DNA from: Darwinibacter acetoxidans_A
Lineage (GTDB): Bacteria > Bacillota > Limnochordia > Darwinibacteriales > Darwinibacteriaceae
Length of the DNA: 30,037 bases
Assembly (NCBI GenBank): GCA_041936745.1
Contig: JBHGWS010000075.1
Location: 1-30,037, forward strand
Reading direction: 5' to 3'
Part shown: positions 15,047 to 22,580 of the stretch, piece by piece
Numbering within the stretch: position 1 is the stretch's first letter
Layout: the number at the start of each line of letters is the position of its first letter
Notes under the pieces: model-generated
Database searches by the model: none
Told to the model about the DNA's origin: nothing
Seen by the model: the letters and a program-made list of their open reading frames with translations, nothing else
Position numbers and translations under genes: made by a program

Positions 15047-16270
15047 TCAATCACGTAAATGTGCCGGCATATCGCCTAAGACTACGGTAATCAACAGTAC
15101 CTTGCCATCGCGATAGACTGTGATTAACAATTCATCTCCCGGCTCGTGGGCAGTGACTTCTTCGGCCACATCGTTTAGTTCGTAAACATCCCGCTCGTTA
15201 ATCCGCCTGATTAAATCCCAAGGCTTAAGCCCGCCTAAATCTGCCGGGGAGCCCTTGACTACATCGGAGACAATTACGCCTTTTTCGTCCGGGATCCGCA
15301 GCTGCTTAGCAATGGAATCTGTCAGCTCTTGGTACCAAATGCCGAGCCACGCTTGAGGCTCCAGCTTATGGTCCACGCCGCCTGTTTCAATTAACTCATC
15401 TAAAACTTCTTTAGCCACGTTAATGGGAATGGCAAAGCCGATTCCTTGGGCTTGGGCATGGACAGCCGTGTTAATGCCGATGACCTCGCCGTTGATGTTT
15501 AAAAGCGGGCCGCCGGAGTTACCTCTGTTAATTGCCGCATCCGTCTGCATCAGGTTTTTATAAACTTGGACAGCGCCTGTTTCCGGGTTTCTAATGTTGA
15601 TTTCCCGCCCCTTGGCACTGAGCACGCCAACGGTAACCGTGTGTTCGAAATCTCTGCCGTACGGGTTGCCGATAGCAATGGTCCATTCTCCAATCCGCGC
15701 TGTATCAGAATCACCTAAAGAGACTGTAGGGAATTTTTCGCCGTTCTTATTGCTGATCTCGAGTACCGCAAGATCCAAGGTGCTGTCTGCGCCGAGGAGC
15801 TGCGCTTCATATTCTCGCTCTAACCCCGGTGCATCGACCACCACCGTTATAGTCTGCCCTTCTCCCATATTGCCCACGACATGCTGGTTAGTAAGGACAA
15901 TTCCTTTTTCATCGATGATAAAACCGGACCCGGCACTGGGTGGCTGGGTGCGCGGCTGCGGTGTGAAGAAGGGATCACTGAACCAGTAATCGAAAAAGAA
16001 ACTGAAGGGATCTTGAGGGGCTTCCCTCCTTGGCTGCCGCGGTTCTTGCACCTCCGGCGCAGGCCACTCCACATAGATAAAGACTGTCGCGGGGCTGGCC
16101 AGCTCGGCAATGTCCGCAATAATATAAGGGTTGTCTGCCCCCGGCAGCAGGGGGGAAGCAACGGTTTCTGTGCCGGCGCCATAGACGTAATCCGGCGATA
16201 GGTGGGCTATTACGGCACTTATCGCCAGAAAAGCAACTAATACTGTTAAAAGACGCTTTTTGGCTTGCAT
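15047..16270 (-). CDS. HtrA/DegP-type trypsin-like serine protease with PDZ domain
   Basis: The 407-residue protein has an N-terminal signal anchor (about 5-24), a Pro/Arg-rich stretch with aromatic residues (about 68-105), a trypsin-like protease domain and one C-terminal PDZ domain (about 305-400). The catalytic triad is visible as H130 (TNQHVVG), D166 (DLAVLE) and S252 (GNSGGP). This is the layout of Gram-positive HtrA proteases, which act outside the membrane in protein quality control. The start at 16270 has an ideal AAGGAGG site. It is a single-gene unit with its own promoter divergent from birA and a hairpin terminator. A CtsR or CssR-type site is not obvious at the promoter. Confidence 0.94.
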   Translation of the reverse strand: MQAKKRLLTVLVAFLAISAVIAHLSPDYVYGAGTETVASPLLPGADNPYIIADIAELASPATVFIYVEWPAPEVQEPRQPRREAPQDPFSFFFDYWFSDPFFTPQPRTQPPSAGSGFIIDEKGIVLTNQHVVGNMGEGQTITVVVDAPGLEREYEAQLLGADSTLDLAVLEISNKNGEKFPTVSLGDSDTARIGEWTIAIGNPYGRDFEHTVTVGVLSAKGREINIRNPETGAVQVYKNLMQTDAAINRGNSGGPLLNINGEVIGINTAVHAQAQGIGFAIPINVAKEVLDELIETGGVDHKLEPQAWLGIWYQELTDSIAKQLRIPDEKGVIVSDVVKGSPADLGGLKPWDLIRRINERDVYELNDVAEEVTAHEPGDELLITVYRDGKVLLITVVLGDMPAHLRD

Positions 16271-16281
16271 AATAATCCTCC

Positions 16282-16309
16282 TTTATTTCTTCAATATCAA
16301 AATTATACT
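16282..16309 (+). promoter_or_regulatory. Possible promoter for birA
   Basis: TTTATT, 16 bases, TATACT. Its -10 box overlaps the -10 box of the divergent HtrA promoter by four bases. It is only moderately close to consensus. Confidence 0.4.
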
Positions 16310-16330
16310 AGTAGTCCGCACTTCTTACAA
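16302..16330 (-). promoter_or_regulatory. Sigma-A type promoter for the HtrA gene
   Basis: On the minus strand TTGTAA, 17 bases, TATAAT. The -35 box overlaps the ribosome site of the divergent birA gene by two bases. Confidence 0.85.
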
Positions 16331-16340
16331 GGGGGCTGTC

Positions 16341-17096
16341 ATGAAATTTTCTGTAAATACTGTTCAATGGGGCGGAAAGGATATTACCGCTGTCGAGATT
16401 TATAACACTCTGCCTTCTACTAATACTTTCGCAAAAGGGCTTATCAAAGCCGGCCGTCCCCACGGTACGGTGGTTTGGGCTTTAAACCAAACCGAAGGCA
16501 GGGGCAGGCGCGGACGCAGCTGGTCTTCGGATTGCTCGTCGCTTACCTTCAGTGTCTTATGGCGCTTTGCCGATTACGAAAAAATGAGGCTGCTGCCCCT
16601 GGCCGTGGGTTTGGGGCTGGTGAAAGCACTGCAGCAAACAGCGGAAGGGATTAAAGTTAAGTGGCCCAATGATCTGTGGGTCGGTGAAAGGAAACTGGGT
16701 GGGATTTTGGTGGAAAGCGTTAGGTGTAAAAATGAGTTGTGGGCCGTTGTGGGTGTGGGGCTGAATATCTTTGCCGCAGGCACTGCTTCTTTTCCCGCCA
16801 GGATTTCGCTGCAGGAGGCAAGCGGCGGCGTTTTCTGCCGTTTCGCCGTTTTAAGCCTTGCCTTGGCAGGGGTGGAACGGGGGCTTACTTTGACAAAAGA
16901 TCCCGGTTTAAACCTAAACCGTGAGTTTATGCGCTACGGTAACTTTCTTGGCAGACAAATTATAGTTAAAAAAGGAGACAGCTCTATTTCGGCTGTGGCA
17001 AAGCAGGTGCTGCCCGACGGGCGCCTGTTAATCGAAACGGAGGCGGGCTCTTTCCCCATTCTGGCCGATGAGATCAGCCTGCGCTTTTCCGGTTGA
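16341..17096 (+). CDS. birA: Biotin--protein ligase without DNA-binding domain
   Basis: The enzyme activates biotin as biotinyl-AMP and transfers it to a Lys of carboxylase carrier proteins. The catalytic domain is complete: substrate motif PSTN (25-28), GRGRRGR (53-59) for biotinyl-AMP, KWPNDLWV, the KLGGILVE segment, VVGVGLN, and the small C-terminal SH3-like domain with GNFLGRQIIVKKG. At 251 residues it lacks the N-terminal helix-turn-helix of bifunctional BirA, so it should not repress biotin genes itself. ATG 16341 has AAGGGGG 5 bases upstream; a longer open frame has no site. The stop overlaps the -35 box of tRNA-Sec. No biotin synthesis gene is nearby. Confidence 0.94.
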   Translation: MKFSVNTVQWGGKDITAVEIYNTLPSTNTFAKGLIKAGRPHGTVVWALNQTEGRGRRGRSWSSDCSSLTFSVLWRFADYEKMRLLPLAVGLGLVKALQQTAEGIKVKWPNDLWVGERKLGGILVESVRCKNELWAVVGVGLNIFAAGTASFPARISLQEASGGVFCRFAVLSLALAGVERGLTLTKDPGLNLNREFMRYGNFLGRQIIVKKGDSSISAVAKQVLPDGRLLIETEAGSFPILADEISLRFSG

Positions 17097-17120
17097 AATT
17101 AAATAAAAATGTGGTACAAT
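17093..17120 (+). promoter_or_regulatory. Promoter of the tRNA-Sec gene
   Basis: TTGAAA, 16 bases, TACAAT, ending 10 bases before the tRNA. The -35 box overlaps the birA stop codon. Confidence 0.75.
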
Positions 17121-17130
17121 AAATGAGCAC

Positions 17131-17230
17131 GGGAGAATCTGAGTACCTGGTGGGCTCCGCAGGCTTCAAACCTGTTTGGGGGGTAACAAGGGTTATCCTC
17201 GGTGGGTTCGATTCCCATATTCTCCCGCCA
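17131..17230 (+). tRNA. selC: tRNA-Sec, selenocysteine tRNA (anticodon TCA)
   Basis: The 100-base RNA has the features special to bacterial tRNA-Sec: an 8-bp acceptor stem (GGGAGAAT with ATTCTCCC), a 5-bp T stem, a long D stem, an anticodon loop CTTCAAA with anticodon TCA that reads UGA, and a long variable arm (GGGGTAAC, loop AAGG, GTTATCCTC). Discriminator G and CCA are encoded. It is transcribed toward selB and ends only 3 bases from the selB stop codon, with no terminator between them. Confidence 0.97.
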
Positions 17231-17233
17231 TTT

Positions 17234-19120
17234 TTATTCTTTCAGGGGACGTCTGCCCAAAACGCGCACGTCTCCTTTTCTGATGGTTGTGCCTCTGGCA
17301 TCGAAGTACTCCAGAAAAGCCAAGGCGAATTTACGGCTGGTTTTCAAGCGGTCCCGAAACGCGGCTAAGGGGAATTCGCCTTGAAAAGTTGCTTCTGTGA
17401 ACAAAATTTCCCGGACTTCCTTTAAGATACGCGGTGTAGTGACCGCATCCGCGGCTAAAAGGACCAAACTGCCCAAATGTTCAGCACCGTAGATTAACTC
17501 CCGCTCAAACCCAAGCTCTTCTAATTCCTTTAAAGAAGGCGGCTCGTAGGGGTTTTTTTCGATCAATTCGCTGATTTTCTCTAATTGTTCTTTCTCCTCC
17601 CGGGAAAACGAGACTTCATGTGTCTTTAACCGCACCGTGCCCTGGGCTTCCGCCAAACTCGTAATTTTGCCCAGCACCGCATCGAAAAGCCGCGGGGGGA
17701 TGCCTGCCGTTGCCCGCAGGGTTTCTTTTTGCAGGCCCGGTGCCAGGGGGTTTTCTTTGTGGAATTTCTCTACCGTTTTTTCTAAATGCTTTCTTAGTTT
17801 TTCATATTGGCCCGGCGCCATCAGATATTCACTCAGCAATATAAGTTGGGGATGGAGGGGCAGGCCTTTTTTCTTAAATTCGGCCTGTGTCCAAAAGGTG
17901 CGGTCTTCCGCCACCAAAAGGCTCAGCTCTTCTTTGCCCGCTACCTGCTTTTTGGCTAAGGCCGCCAGGTCTAAATAGGCGGCGGGTTTTTCAAAGGGGA
18001 AGAGGTGGTTGAGCCTTTTTGGGCCGATTAACCTAAGCTTGCTTCCCCTGACCGGAATGCCTTCTTCGATGAAAGTGCCGCCGCCCAGGGTGTCCTGGAG
18101 CTCACTGTGGCGCAAGATGAAGCGATCGCCGAATGCGAAGTGGGCCGGTACCTCCAGCTCCAGTTGGGCAAAGCCCGCCGCCCCCGGGGCAATTTCCTCT
18201 GCTCCCAAGATTTTGACGCGGGTTAATGTTTCCTGCGTGCCAACATAAAGTTTGATCTCCTGCTCGCTTTCCAGGGGGCTTGGTGCTCCCGGCAGCATCT
18301 GCACACCGGCGTTGATTAGAGAATAATAAGGGCGTTTAGCCGCCAGGCAGAGATACATCCCCCGCTCTATTTCATCTTTTTCCACGCCCGTTAAATTAAC
18401 CGCTAAGCGGGAGCGGGGCACACCTATTTCAATTTCCTGCGTTTGAGTCTGCAGTCCCCGGATGCGGGCTCTGCGCCCTAAAGGCTCGATCATAACCTCG
18501 CTGCCCACTTCGAGCTTACCGTCAATTAAGGTGCCCGTCACTATCGTGCCTGCACCTTTGATTGTAAAGACGCGATCGATCCAAAGCAGGGGATCTCCGT
18601 GGTCTTCCGCCGGGGCCAAGGAGGAAATCACCTCATTGATTTTTTCCTTCAACAACCCTATATTCTGCCCCGTCGCGGCGGATACGGGGATGACGGGCAG
18701 ATCGGCCAAAGTTGTAGCTTCCAAATGTTCTCTAATATCCATTTCCACCAGGTCAAGCCAATCCTCTTCCACCAGATCGGTTTTGGTTAAGGCCACAACG
18801 CCTTTCGTCACGCCGTAAAGATGGAGGATATCGACGTGTTCCTGTGTCTGCGGCATCCAGCCGTCATCGGCGGCAATGACTAAAAGGACAAAATCGAGCT
18901 GGCCGATGCCCGCCAGCATGTTTTTAACTAAGCGGTGATGGCCGGGTACGTCCACAACTCCCACATTGCCGCCGGGAAGCGAAAACCAGGCGAAGCCGAG
19001 ATCCACGGTCATGCCGCGGGACTGCTCTTCCCGCAGGCGGTCGGGGTTAATGCCGGTCAGTGTTTTAATCAAGGTGGTTTTGCCGTGATCGATATGGCCT
19101 GCCGTGCCCATTATGAACAT
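17234..19120 (-). CDS. selB: Selenocysteine-specific elongation factor
   Basis: SelB binds GTP, Sec-tRNA and the SECIS hairpin of selenoprotein mRNAs. The GTPase domain starts at the N-terminus: G1 GHIDHGKT (8-15), G3 DVPGHH (57-62; the family more often has GHE) and G4 TKTD (about 112-115). EF-Tu-like beta domains follow to about residue 345, and the last 270 residues are the winged-helix SECIS-binding part. The length of 628 is normal. The start codon overlaps the end of selA by 10 bases, with a GGGGGG site, so the two are co-transcribed and perhaps coupled. Its presence with selA and tRNA-Sec means the host makes selenoproteins; none is encoded in this window and selD is not here. Confidence 0.96.
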   Translation of the reverse strand: MFIMGTAGHIDHGKTTLIKTLTGINPDRLREEQSRGMTVDLGFAWFSLPGGNVGVVDVPGHHRLVKNMLAGIGQLDFVLLVIAADDGWMPQTQEHVDILHLYGVTKGVVALTKTDLVEEDWLDLVEMDIREHLEATTLADLPVIPVSAATGQNIGLLKEKINEVISSLAPAEDHGDPLLWIDRVFTIKGAGTIVTGTLIDGKLEVGSEVMIEPLGRRARIRGLQTQTQEIEIGVPRSRLAVNLTGVEKDEIERGMYLCLAAKRPYYSLINAGVQMLPGAPSPLESEQEIKLYVGTQETLTRVKILGAEEIAPGAAGFAQLELEVPAHFAFGDRFILRHSELQDTLGGGTFIEEGIPVRGSKLRLIGPKRLNHLFPFEKPAAYLDLAALAKKQVAGKEELSLLVAEDRTFWTQAEFKKKGLPLHPQLILLSEYLMAPGQYEKLRKHLEKTVEKFHKENPLAPGLQKETLRATAGIPPRLFDAVLGKITSLAEAQGTVRLKTHEVSFSREEKEQLEKISELIEKNPYEPPSLKELEELGFERELIYGAEHLGSLVLLAADAVTTPRILKEVREILFTEATFQGEFPLAAFRDRLKTSRKFALAFLEYFDARGTTIRKGDVRVLGRRPLKE

Positions 19121-20475
19121 GTATTGACCCCCCTTTCCAAAATCTTAAGCAGCGCTTCTTCTTGCTCCAAAAGCACTGTCCTGGGATCAAGCCAGACCTG
19201 ATCCTTTAGGATGCGGCCCATGACCGCAGGTTCGCTGCGGCGCAAAAGCGCTGCCAGTTCGCCCCCTGATAAAGTGGGGCTTTGTAAAACTAAAGACCAG
19301 GAGGGTATCGTCTCGCCCGGCAAAGAACCGCCGCCCATTGTGGCGCGGCTGGGCTTAATTTCACCCGTTAAGCCCCTGCCCAAATGAGCCAGCCAGTTTT
19401 CCGCCCGGGCCTTAATTTCAGCGGCGGGGACAGAAGCCAACTGCCAGAGGGGCAGCTTTCCGTACTCTTTGTTGAGGTAGATCTCTAAAACCGCCTCTAA
19501 GGCCAGAAGCGACAGCTTATCAATGCGCACGGCTCTTAAGAGGGGTTCTTTTTTGATGATCTCGATAAGTTTTCTTTTACCGCTGATGATGCCCGCTTGG
19601 GGGCCGCCTAACAGTTTATCCCCGCTGTAAGTTACGATGTCACTGTGTTTTAAAGCGGTGGGCACTAAAGGTTCTTCAAAGGGCTTAAAAGCACCGCTGC
19701 CGATATCTTCGATCAAAATCAGCCCCCGCTCTTGGGCAAGCCGGGCCAGGTCTTCTCTGGCTGCGCTTTCCGTAAAACCGATAATGCTGTAGTTGCTGGG
19801 ATGGACCAGTAAAATTGCTTTTGTTTCGGGCGTGATTGCCCGTTCATAATCTGCCAGGCGGGTGCGGTTGGTGGTGCCTACCTCTTTTAAGATACAGCCG
19901 CTTGTGGCGATAACTTCCGGAACTCGAAAGCCGCCGCCGATTTCCACCAATTGGCCCCGGCTGACGATCACTTCACTGCCCGCGGCCAGAGATTTTAGGG
20001 TAACGAGTACCGCCGCGGCGTTATTGTTGACAATTACTGTATCTAAATCTGCCGCCGCCTCTGCGTTAAGCAGGTTAAAAAGCGCCGCCGCAGTGGTGTA
20101 GCGGCTGCCCCTGGCACCGGTTTGCAGGTTCAATTCCAAGTTAAAATAACGGGAGCCCAGATGAAAAAGGCGCTCCAGCGCCGCCCGGGGCAGAGGCGCC
20201 CTGCCTAAATTGGTGTGCAAAAGCACGCCCGTTGCGTTGATTACTTCTTGGGATTTTTGCCGTTTAGATTTGGCTAAATACTTCAGCAGCCCTTCTATTA
20301 TCTCTATTTCGCTCAAGGGTGCCTGCCTGTCTTTGATTTTATCCCTGACTTCGCTTAAGAAAAGGCGAATCAGATGTGTGGTTTCTGCGGCGGAAAGCCC
20401 TAAAGCCGCATCTTGGACGCGGCTGTCGGCTAAAAGAGTATCTACTGCAGGTATTGTACGAAACAAATCAGACAT
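19111..20475 (-). CDS. selA: L-seryl-tRNA(Sec) selenium transferase
   Basis: SelA converts Ser-tRNA-Sec to Sec-tRNA-Sec using selenophosphate and PLP. The 454-residue length is normal. The PLP Lys is K287 in YSGDKLLGGPQAG; other family motifs are INATGVLLHTNLGRAPL, the Arg-rich TGARGSRY and the PLP-binding EDIGSGAF. The N-terminal helical domain (1-70) that binds the tRNA in the decamer is present. The start at 20475 has GGGGAG upstream, and a sigma-A type promoter lies 31 bases before it. selB overlaps its 3' end by 10 bases. Confidence 0.97.
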   Translation of the reverse strand: MSDLFRTIPAVDTLLADSRVQDAALGLSAAETTHLIRLFLSEVRDKIKDRQAPLSEIEIIEGLLKYLAKSKRQKSQEVINATGVLLHTNLGRAPLPRAALERLFHLGSRYFNLELNLQTGARGSRYTTAAALFNLLNAEAAADLDTVIVNNNAAAVLVTLKSLAAGSEVIVSRGQLVEIGGGFRVPEVIATSGCILKEVGTTNRTRLADYERAITPETKAILLVHPSNYSIIGFTESAAREDLARLAQERGLILIEDIGSGAFKPFEEPLVPTALKHSDIVTYSGDKLLGGPQAGIISGKRKLIEIIKKEPLLRAVRIDKLSLLALEAVLEIYLNKEYGKLPLWQLASVPAAEIKARAENWLAHLGRGLTGEIKPSRATMGGGSLPGETIPSWSLVLQSPTLSGGELAALLRRSEPAVMGRILKDQVWLDPRTVLLEQEEALLKILERGVNTCS

Positions 20476-20505
20476 TTAGCTTCTCCCCTTTGCCCTCTTT
20501 CTTTC

Positions 20506-20534
20506 AAGATAGTATTAGACAAGGGGGGAGTCAA
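20506..20534 (-). promoter_or_regulatory. Promoter for selA-selB
   Basis: On the minus strand TTGACT, 17 bases, TATCTT. It lies in the 72-base gap between the 47-residue ORF and selA, so selAB need not depend on the spmA promoter. Confidence 0.75.
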
Positions 20535-20547
20535 CCCTTTTATCAAC

Positions 20548-20691
20548 TTACTGCGGTTTTTCGGCCAGTGCTTTTTTTAAAGCGGTTAAACCCCGCTTTT
20601 TCGCCGCGGGGGATAATTTATCGCTTGCCGCAATTGTCTGCATAGCCCCTTTAATCATTTCCCGCCTTTGGTTTTTAGGCATTCTTTTCAT
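20548..20691 (-). CDS. Small basic protein of unknown function (47 residues)
   Basis: The ORF begins with ATG 8 bases after a perfect GAGGAGG site and ends with TAA. The product is strongly basic and helix-prone, beginning MKRMPKNQRREMIKGAM and ending in KKALAEKPQ, with 11 Lys or Arg among the first 40 residues and no Cys, signal or membrane segment. It lies 51 bases after spmB and 72 before selA on the same strand. I recognise no family. The ribosome site and codon use like the neighbours make it a real gene candidate; a DNA- or RNA-binding peptide is only a guess from its charge. Confidence 0.65.
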   Translation of the reverse strand: MKRMPKNQRREMIKGAMQTIAASDKLSPAAKKRGLTALKKALAEKPQ

Positions 20692-20742
20692 CTAAGAAAC
20701 CTCCTCTGCCGCTGACAATCAGTATGGCTGAAAGAAGATAAA

Positions 20743-21276
20743 TTATCCAAAAAGATACAAAACAATGTAGAGGGCGCCTAAATAACCGGCCAGATCGGCG
20801 GTTAAAGCGGTCGGCAGCGTATGCCTTGTTTTTTTGATGCCGACGGAGCCGGCGTAAACTGTCAAAACATAAAAGCTTGTTTCCGTACTGCCCATAACAG
20901 TACTGGCTAAACGGCCGTAAAAAGAATCAGGGCCGTAAGTTTCCAAGATTTGAGTCAGCAGGCCCAAAGAGCCGGAACCGGAGATGGGCCGCATTAAAGC
21001 TAAGGGCAGCACTTCCTTAGGAAAGCCCAGCCAAGCGGTTAAAGGGTTGATAAAGTCAACAAGTTTACCTAAAGCACCCGAGTGTTCGAATATTTTAATG
21101 GCCACGAGCATGCCAATCAAGTAGGGTAAAATTCTTAAGGCCGTCTGCCAGCCTTCTTTTGCTCCTGCAACGAAACTTTCGTAGACGGATTTTTTTCTGC
21201 TTGCGCCCCACGCCGTGATGCCCAAAAGCAAAAGGGGGATGGCCCATTTGGAAATGCCTTGGATTAGGTTTACCAT
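20743..21276 (-). CDS. spmB: Spore maturation protein B
   Basis: SpmB is a membrane protein needed, with SpmA, for full dehydration and heat resistance of the spore core. The 177-residue product has four to five hydrophobic segments of the nucleoside-recognition (gate) type; the stretch LALMRPISGSGSLGLL and the later STVMGSTETSFYVLTVY are characteristic. Start 21276 has an AAAGGAGG site that overlaps the stop of spmA, 11 bases away, so the two are coupled. dacB, which precedes spmAB in Bacillus, is not here. Exact biochemical activity is unknown for the family. Confidence 0.95.
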   Translation of the reverse strand: MVNLIQGISKWAIPLLLLGITAWGASRKKSVYESFVAGAKEGWQTALRILPYLIGMLVAIKIFEHSGALGKLVDFINPLTAWLGFPKEVLPLALMRPISGSGSLGLLTQILETYGPDSFYGRLASTVMGSTETSFYVLTVYAGSVGIKKTRHTLPTALTADLAGYLGALYIVLYLFG

Positions 21277-21287
21277 ACAGTCCTCCT

Positions 21288-21863
21288 TTAATAAAAGCGC
21301 CGCAGGATGCGGTCAACAAGGATAGTTACGCCGGTGGAACAGGCGGTAGCCACAATAATGGGGCCGATAACCTCTGTCGGGTTCAACGAGCCGTGGGCCA
21401 CCCTTAACGCCATAATGGTACTGGGGACCACGGTGAGGCTGGAAGATGTAACCGCCATAAAAGTGACCATGGAATCGGAAGCCCTTTTTTTGTCGCGGTT
21501 CAGCTCCTGTAAATAGCCCATGGCCTTCAGCCCCAAAGGTGTGCAGGCGTTGCCCAAACCGAGCAGGTTAGCACTCATGCTTAAAAGTATGGCGCCCATG
21601 GCCGGGTGTTTGGCGGGAATGTCCGGGAATAAGCGGCGGGCCACGGGGTTCATCAGGCGTGAAAGAGCTTCAATTAAGCCCGCGTCTTGGGCAATTTTCA
21701 TCATCCCGGACCAAAAAGAAACTATACCGATGAGGCCTGCCGCCACTAAAACCGCCTGTTCGCTGCCTTTAATGATCCCTTCCGTCACTAAATGGATCTG
21801 GCCTCTGCCGGCGGCTGTAATGACGCCTGCGGCAATCATAAAAAACCAAATATAATTGATCAT
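21288..21863 (-). CDS. spmA: Spore maturation protein A
   Basis: The 191-residue membrane protein pairs with SpmB in spore core dehydration. It has the gate-domain pattern with LIGIVSFWSGMMKIAQDAG, MNPVARRLFPDIP, LLSMSANLLGLGNACTPLG and a SSSLTVVPSTIMALR segment, typical of SpmA. The start at 21863 is preceded by GGGGGGAG. The upstream 200 bases are shared with the divergent ctsR operon; I could not find a convincing sigma-E, sigma-G or sigma-A promoter for this direction. Confidence 0.95.
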   Translation of the reverse strand: MINYIWFFMIAAGVITAAGRGQIHLVTEGIIKGSEQAVLVAAGLIGIVSFWSGMMKIAQDAGLIEALSRLMNPVARRLFPDIPAKHPAMGAILLSMSANLLGLGNACTPLGLKAMGYLQELNRDKKRASDSMVTFMAVTSSSLTVVPSTIMALRVAHGSLNPTEVIGPIIVATACSTGVTILVDRILRRFY

Positions 21864-21966
21864 AAGCTCCCCCCTTCCTGATCAATACTTATGCGCAAAA
21901 CAATGGAATTAAGAGCAAATTAGCCATTTTAGCCTCAAGGGGCGGAAAAAGGCATTTAATTGGCCT

Positions 21967-21983
21967 TTTGACGTTCCCTGACC
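21967..21983 (-). promoter_or_regulatory. CtsR-like operator, distal
   Basis: On the minus strand the heptads GGTCAGG and CGTCAAA are separated by GAA, matching the CtsR tandem repeat (RGTCAAA, NAN, RGTCAAA) at 5 and 6 of 7 positions. It lies just upstream of the ctsR promoter. Confidence 0.6.
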
Positions 21984-21996
21984 AAGTTTAAAGAAC

Positions 21997-22027
21997 TTGC
22001 ATAACCGGGTCTAAGATGTGCTATAAT
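21997..22027 (+). promoter_or_regulatory. Promoter of the ctsR operon
   Basis: TATAAT (22022-22027) with a TG extension one base upstream; TTGCAT lies 19 bases before it, a long spacer that the extended -10 may offset. CtsR-like boxes lie on both sides. Confidence 0.75.
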
Positions 22028-22035
22028 AACCTTAA

Positions 22036-22052
22036 GGTCAGTAATGGTCAAG
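22036..22052 (+). promoter_or_regulatory. CtsR-like operator, proximal
   Basis: GGTCAGT, AAT, GGTCAAG: a direct repeat of CtsR heptads in the expected 3-base spacing, 5 and 6 of 7 matches. It lies over the expected transcription start and just before the ribosome site, a good position for repression. Confidence 0.75.
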
Positions 22053-22065
22053 AAGGAGGGCGCCA

Positions 22066-22530
22066 ATGGGTACTCTGGCAGATCATATCGAGGCTTATAT
22101 CAAAAAAATGCTGCGGGACAGCCAAACAAACAGCGTGGAATTGAGCAGGGCTCAGCTGGCCGACGTGTTTGCCTGTGTCCCTTCCCAAATAAATTATGTC
22201 TTGACAACCCGTTTTTCCCTGGAAAGGGGCTATATCGTTGAAAGCAGGCGGGGGGGCGGCGGTTATATCCGCGTGGGCCATGTGCATGTGGGTGACAGTT
22301 TCAACCATGCCATCCGCCTTTTGCAGAATATCGGCTCTGAATTAGATGAAAGAGAAATGGAAGATATCTTAGCCAGGTTGGAGGACTATCAACTGATTAC
22401 CCGCGGCGAGCGGAAGACGATCAGGGGGATAACACAGCAGGAAGTAGGTACGGTAGCGCAGGGAAAGGATATCCTGCGGGCCAGCTTGGTGCGGGCTTTG
22501 GTTTTCTTTATCCTCAAGTCGACAGGCTGA
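22066..22530 (+). CDS. ctsR: Transcriptional repressor CtsR
   Basis: CtsR is the heat-sensitive repressor of class III heat-shock genes (clp genes). The 154-residue length is normal. The N-terminal helix-turn-helix covers about 25-50 (ELSRAQLADVFACVPSQINY) and is followed by the beta wing with the Gly-rich tetrad at ESRRGGGGYIRV, which contacts the operator and senses temperature. The C-terminal part carries the dimer and McsA/ClpC contact region. AGGAGG precedes ATG 22066. It heads the mcsA-mcsB-clpC operon and two CtsR-like boxes in front imply autoregulation. Confidence 0.97.
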   Translation: MGTLADHIEAYIKKMLRDSQTNSVELSRAQLADVFACVPSQINYVLTTRFSLERGYIVESRRGGGGYIRVGHVHVGDSFNHAIRLLQNIGSELDEREMEDILARLEDYQLITRGERKTIRGITQQEVGTVAQGKDILRASLVRALVFFILKSTG

Positions 22531-22580
22531 CTTGGGGTCGAAAGTAGTTGCGGCGGTTATAAACCCGAGGGGGTGAAAAG

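Noticed and set aside
21864..21966. Sporulation-sigma promoter for spmA
   Set aside because: A CATAAGTA-like -10 is present on the minus strand but no matching -35 at acceptable spacing, so it is not called.
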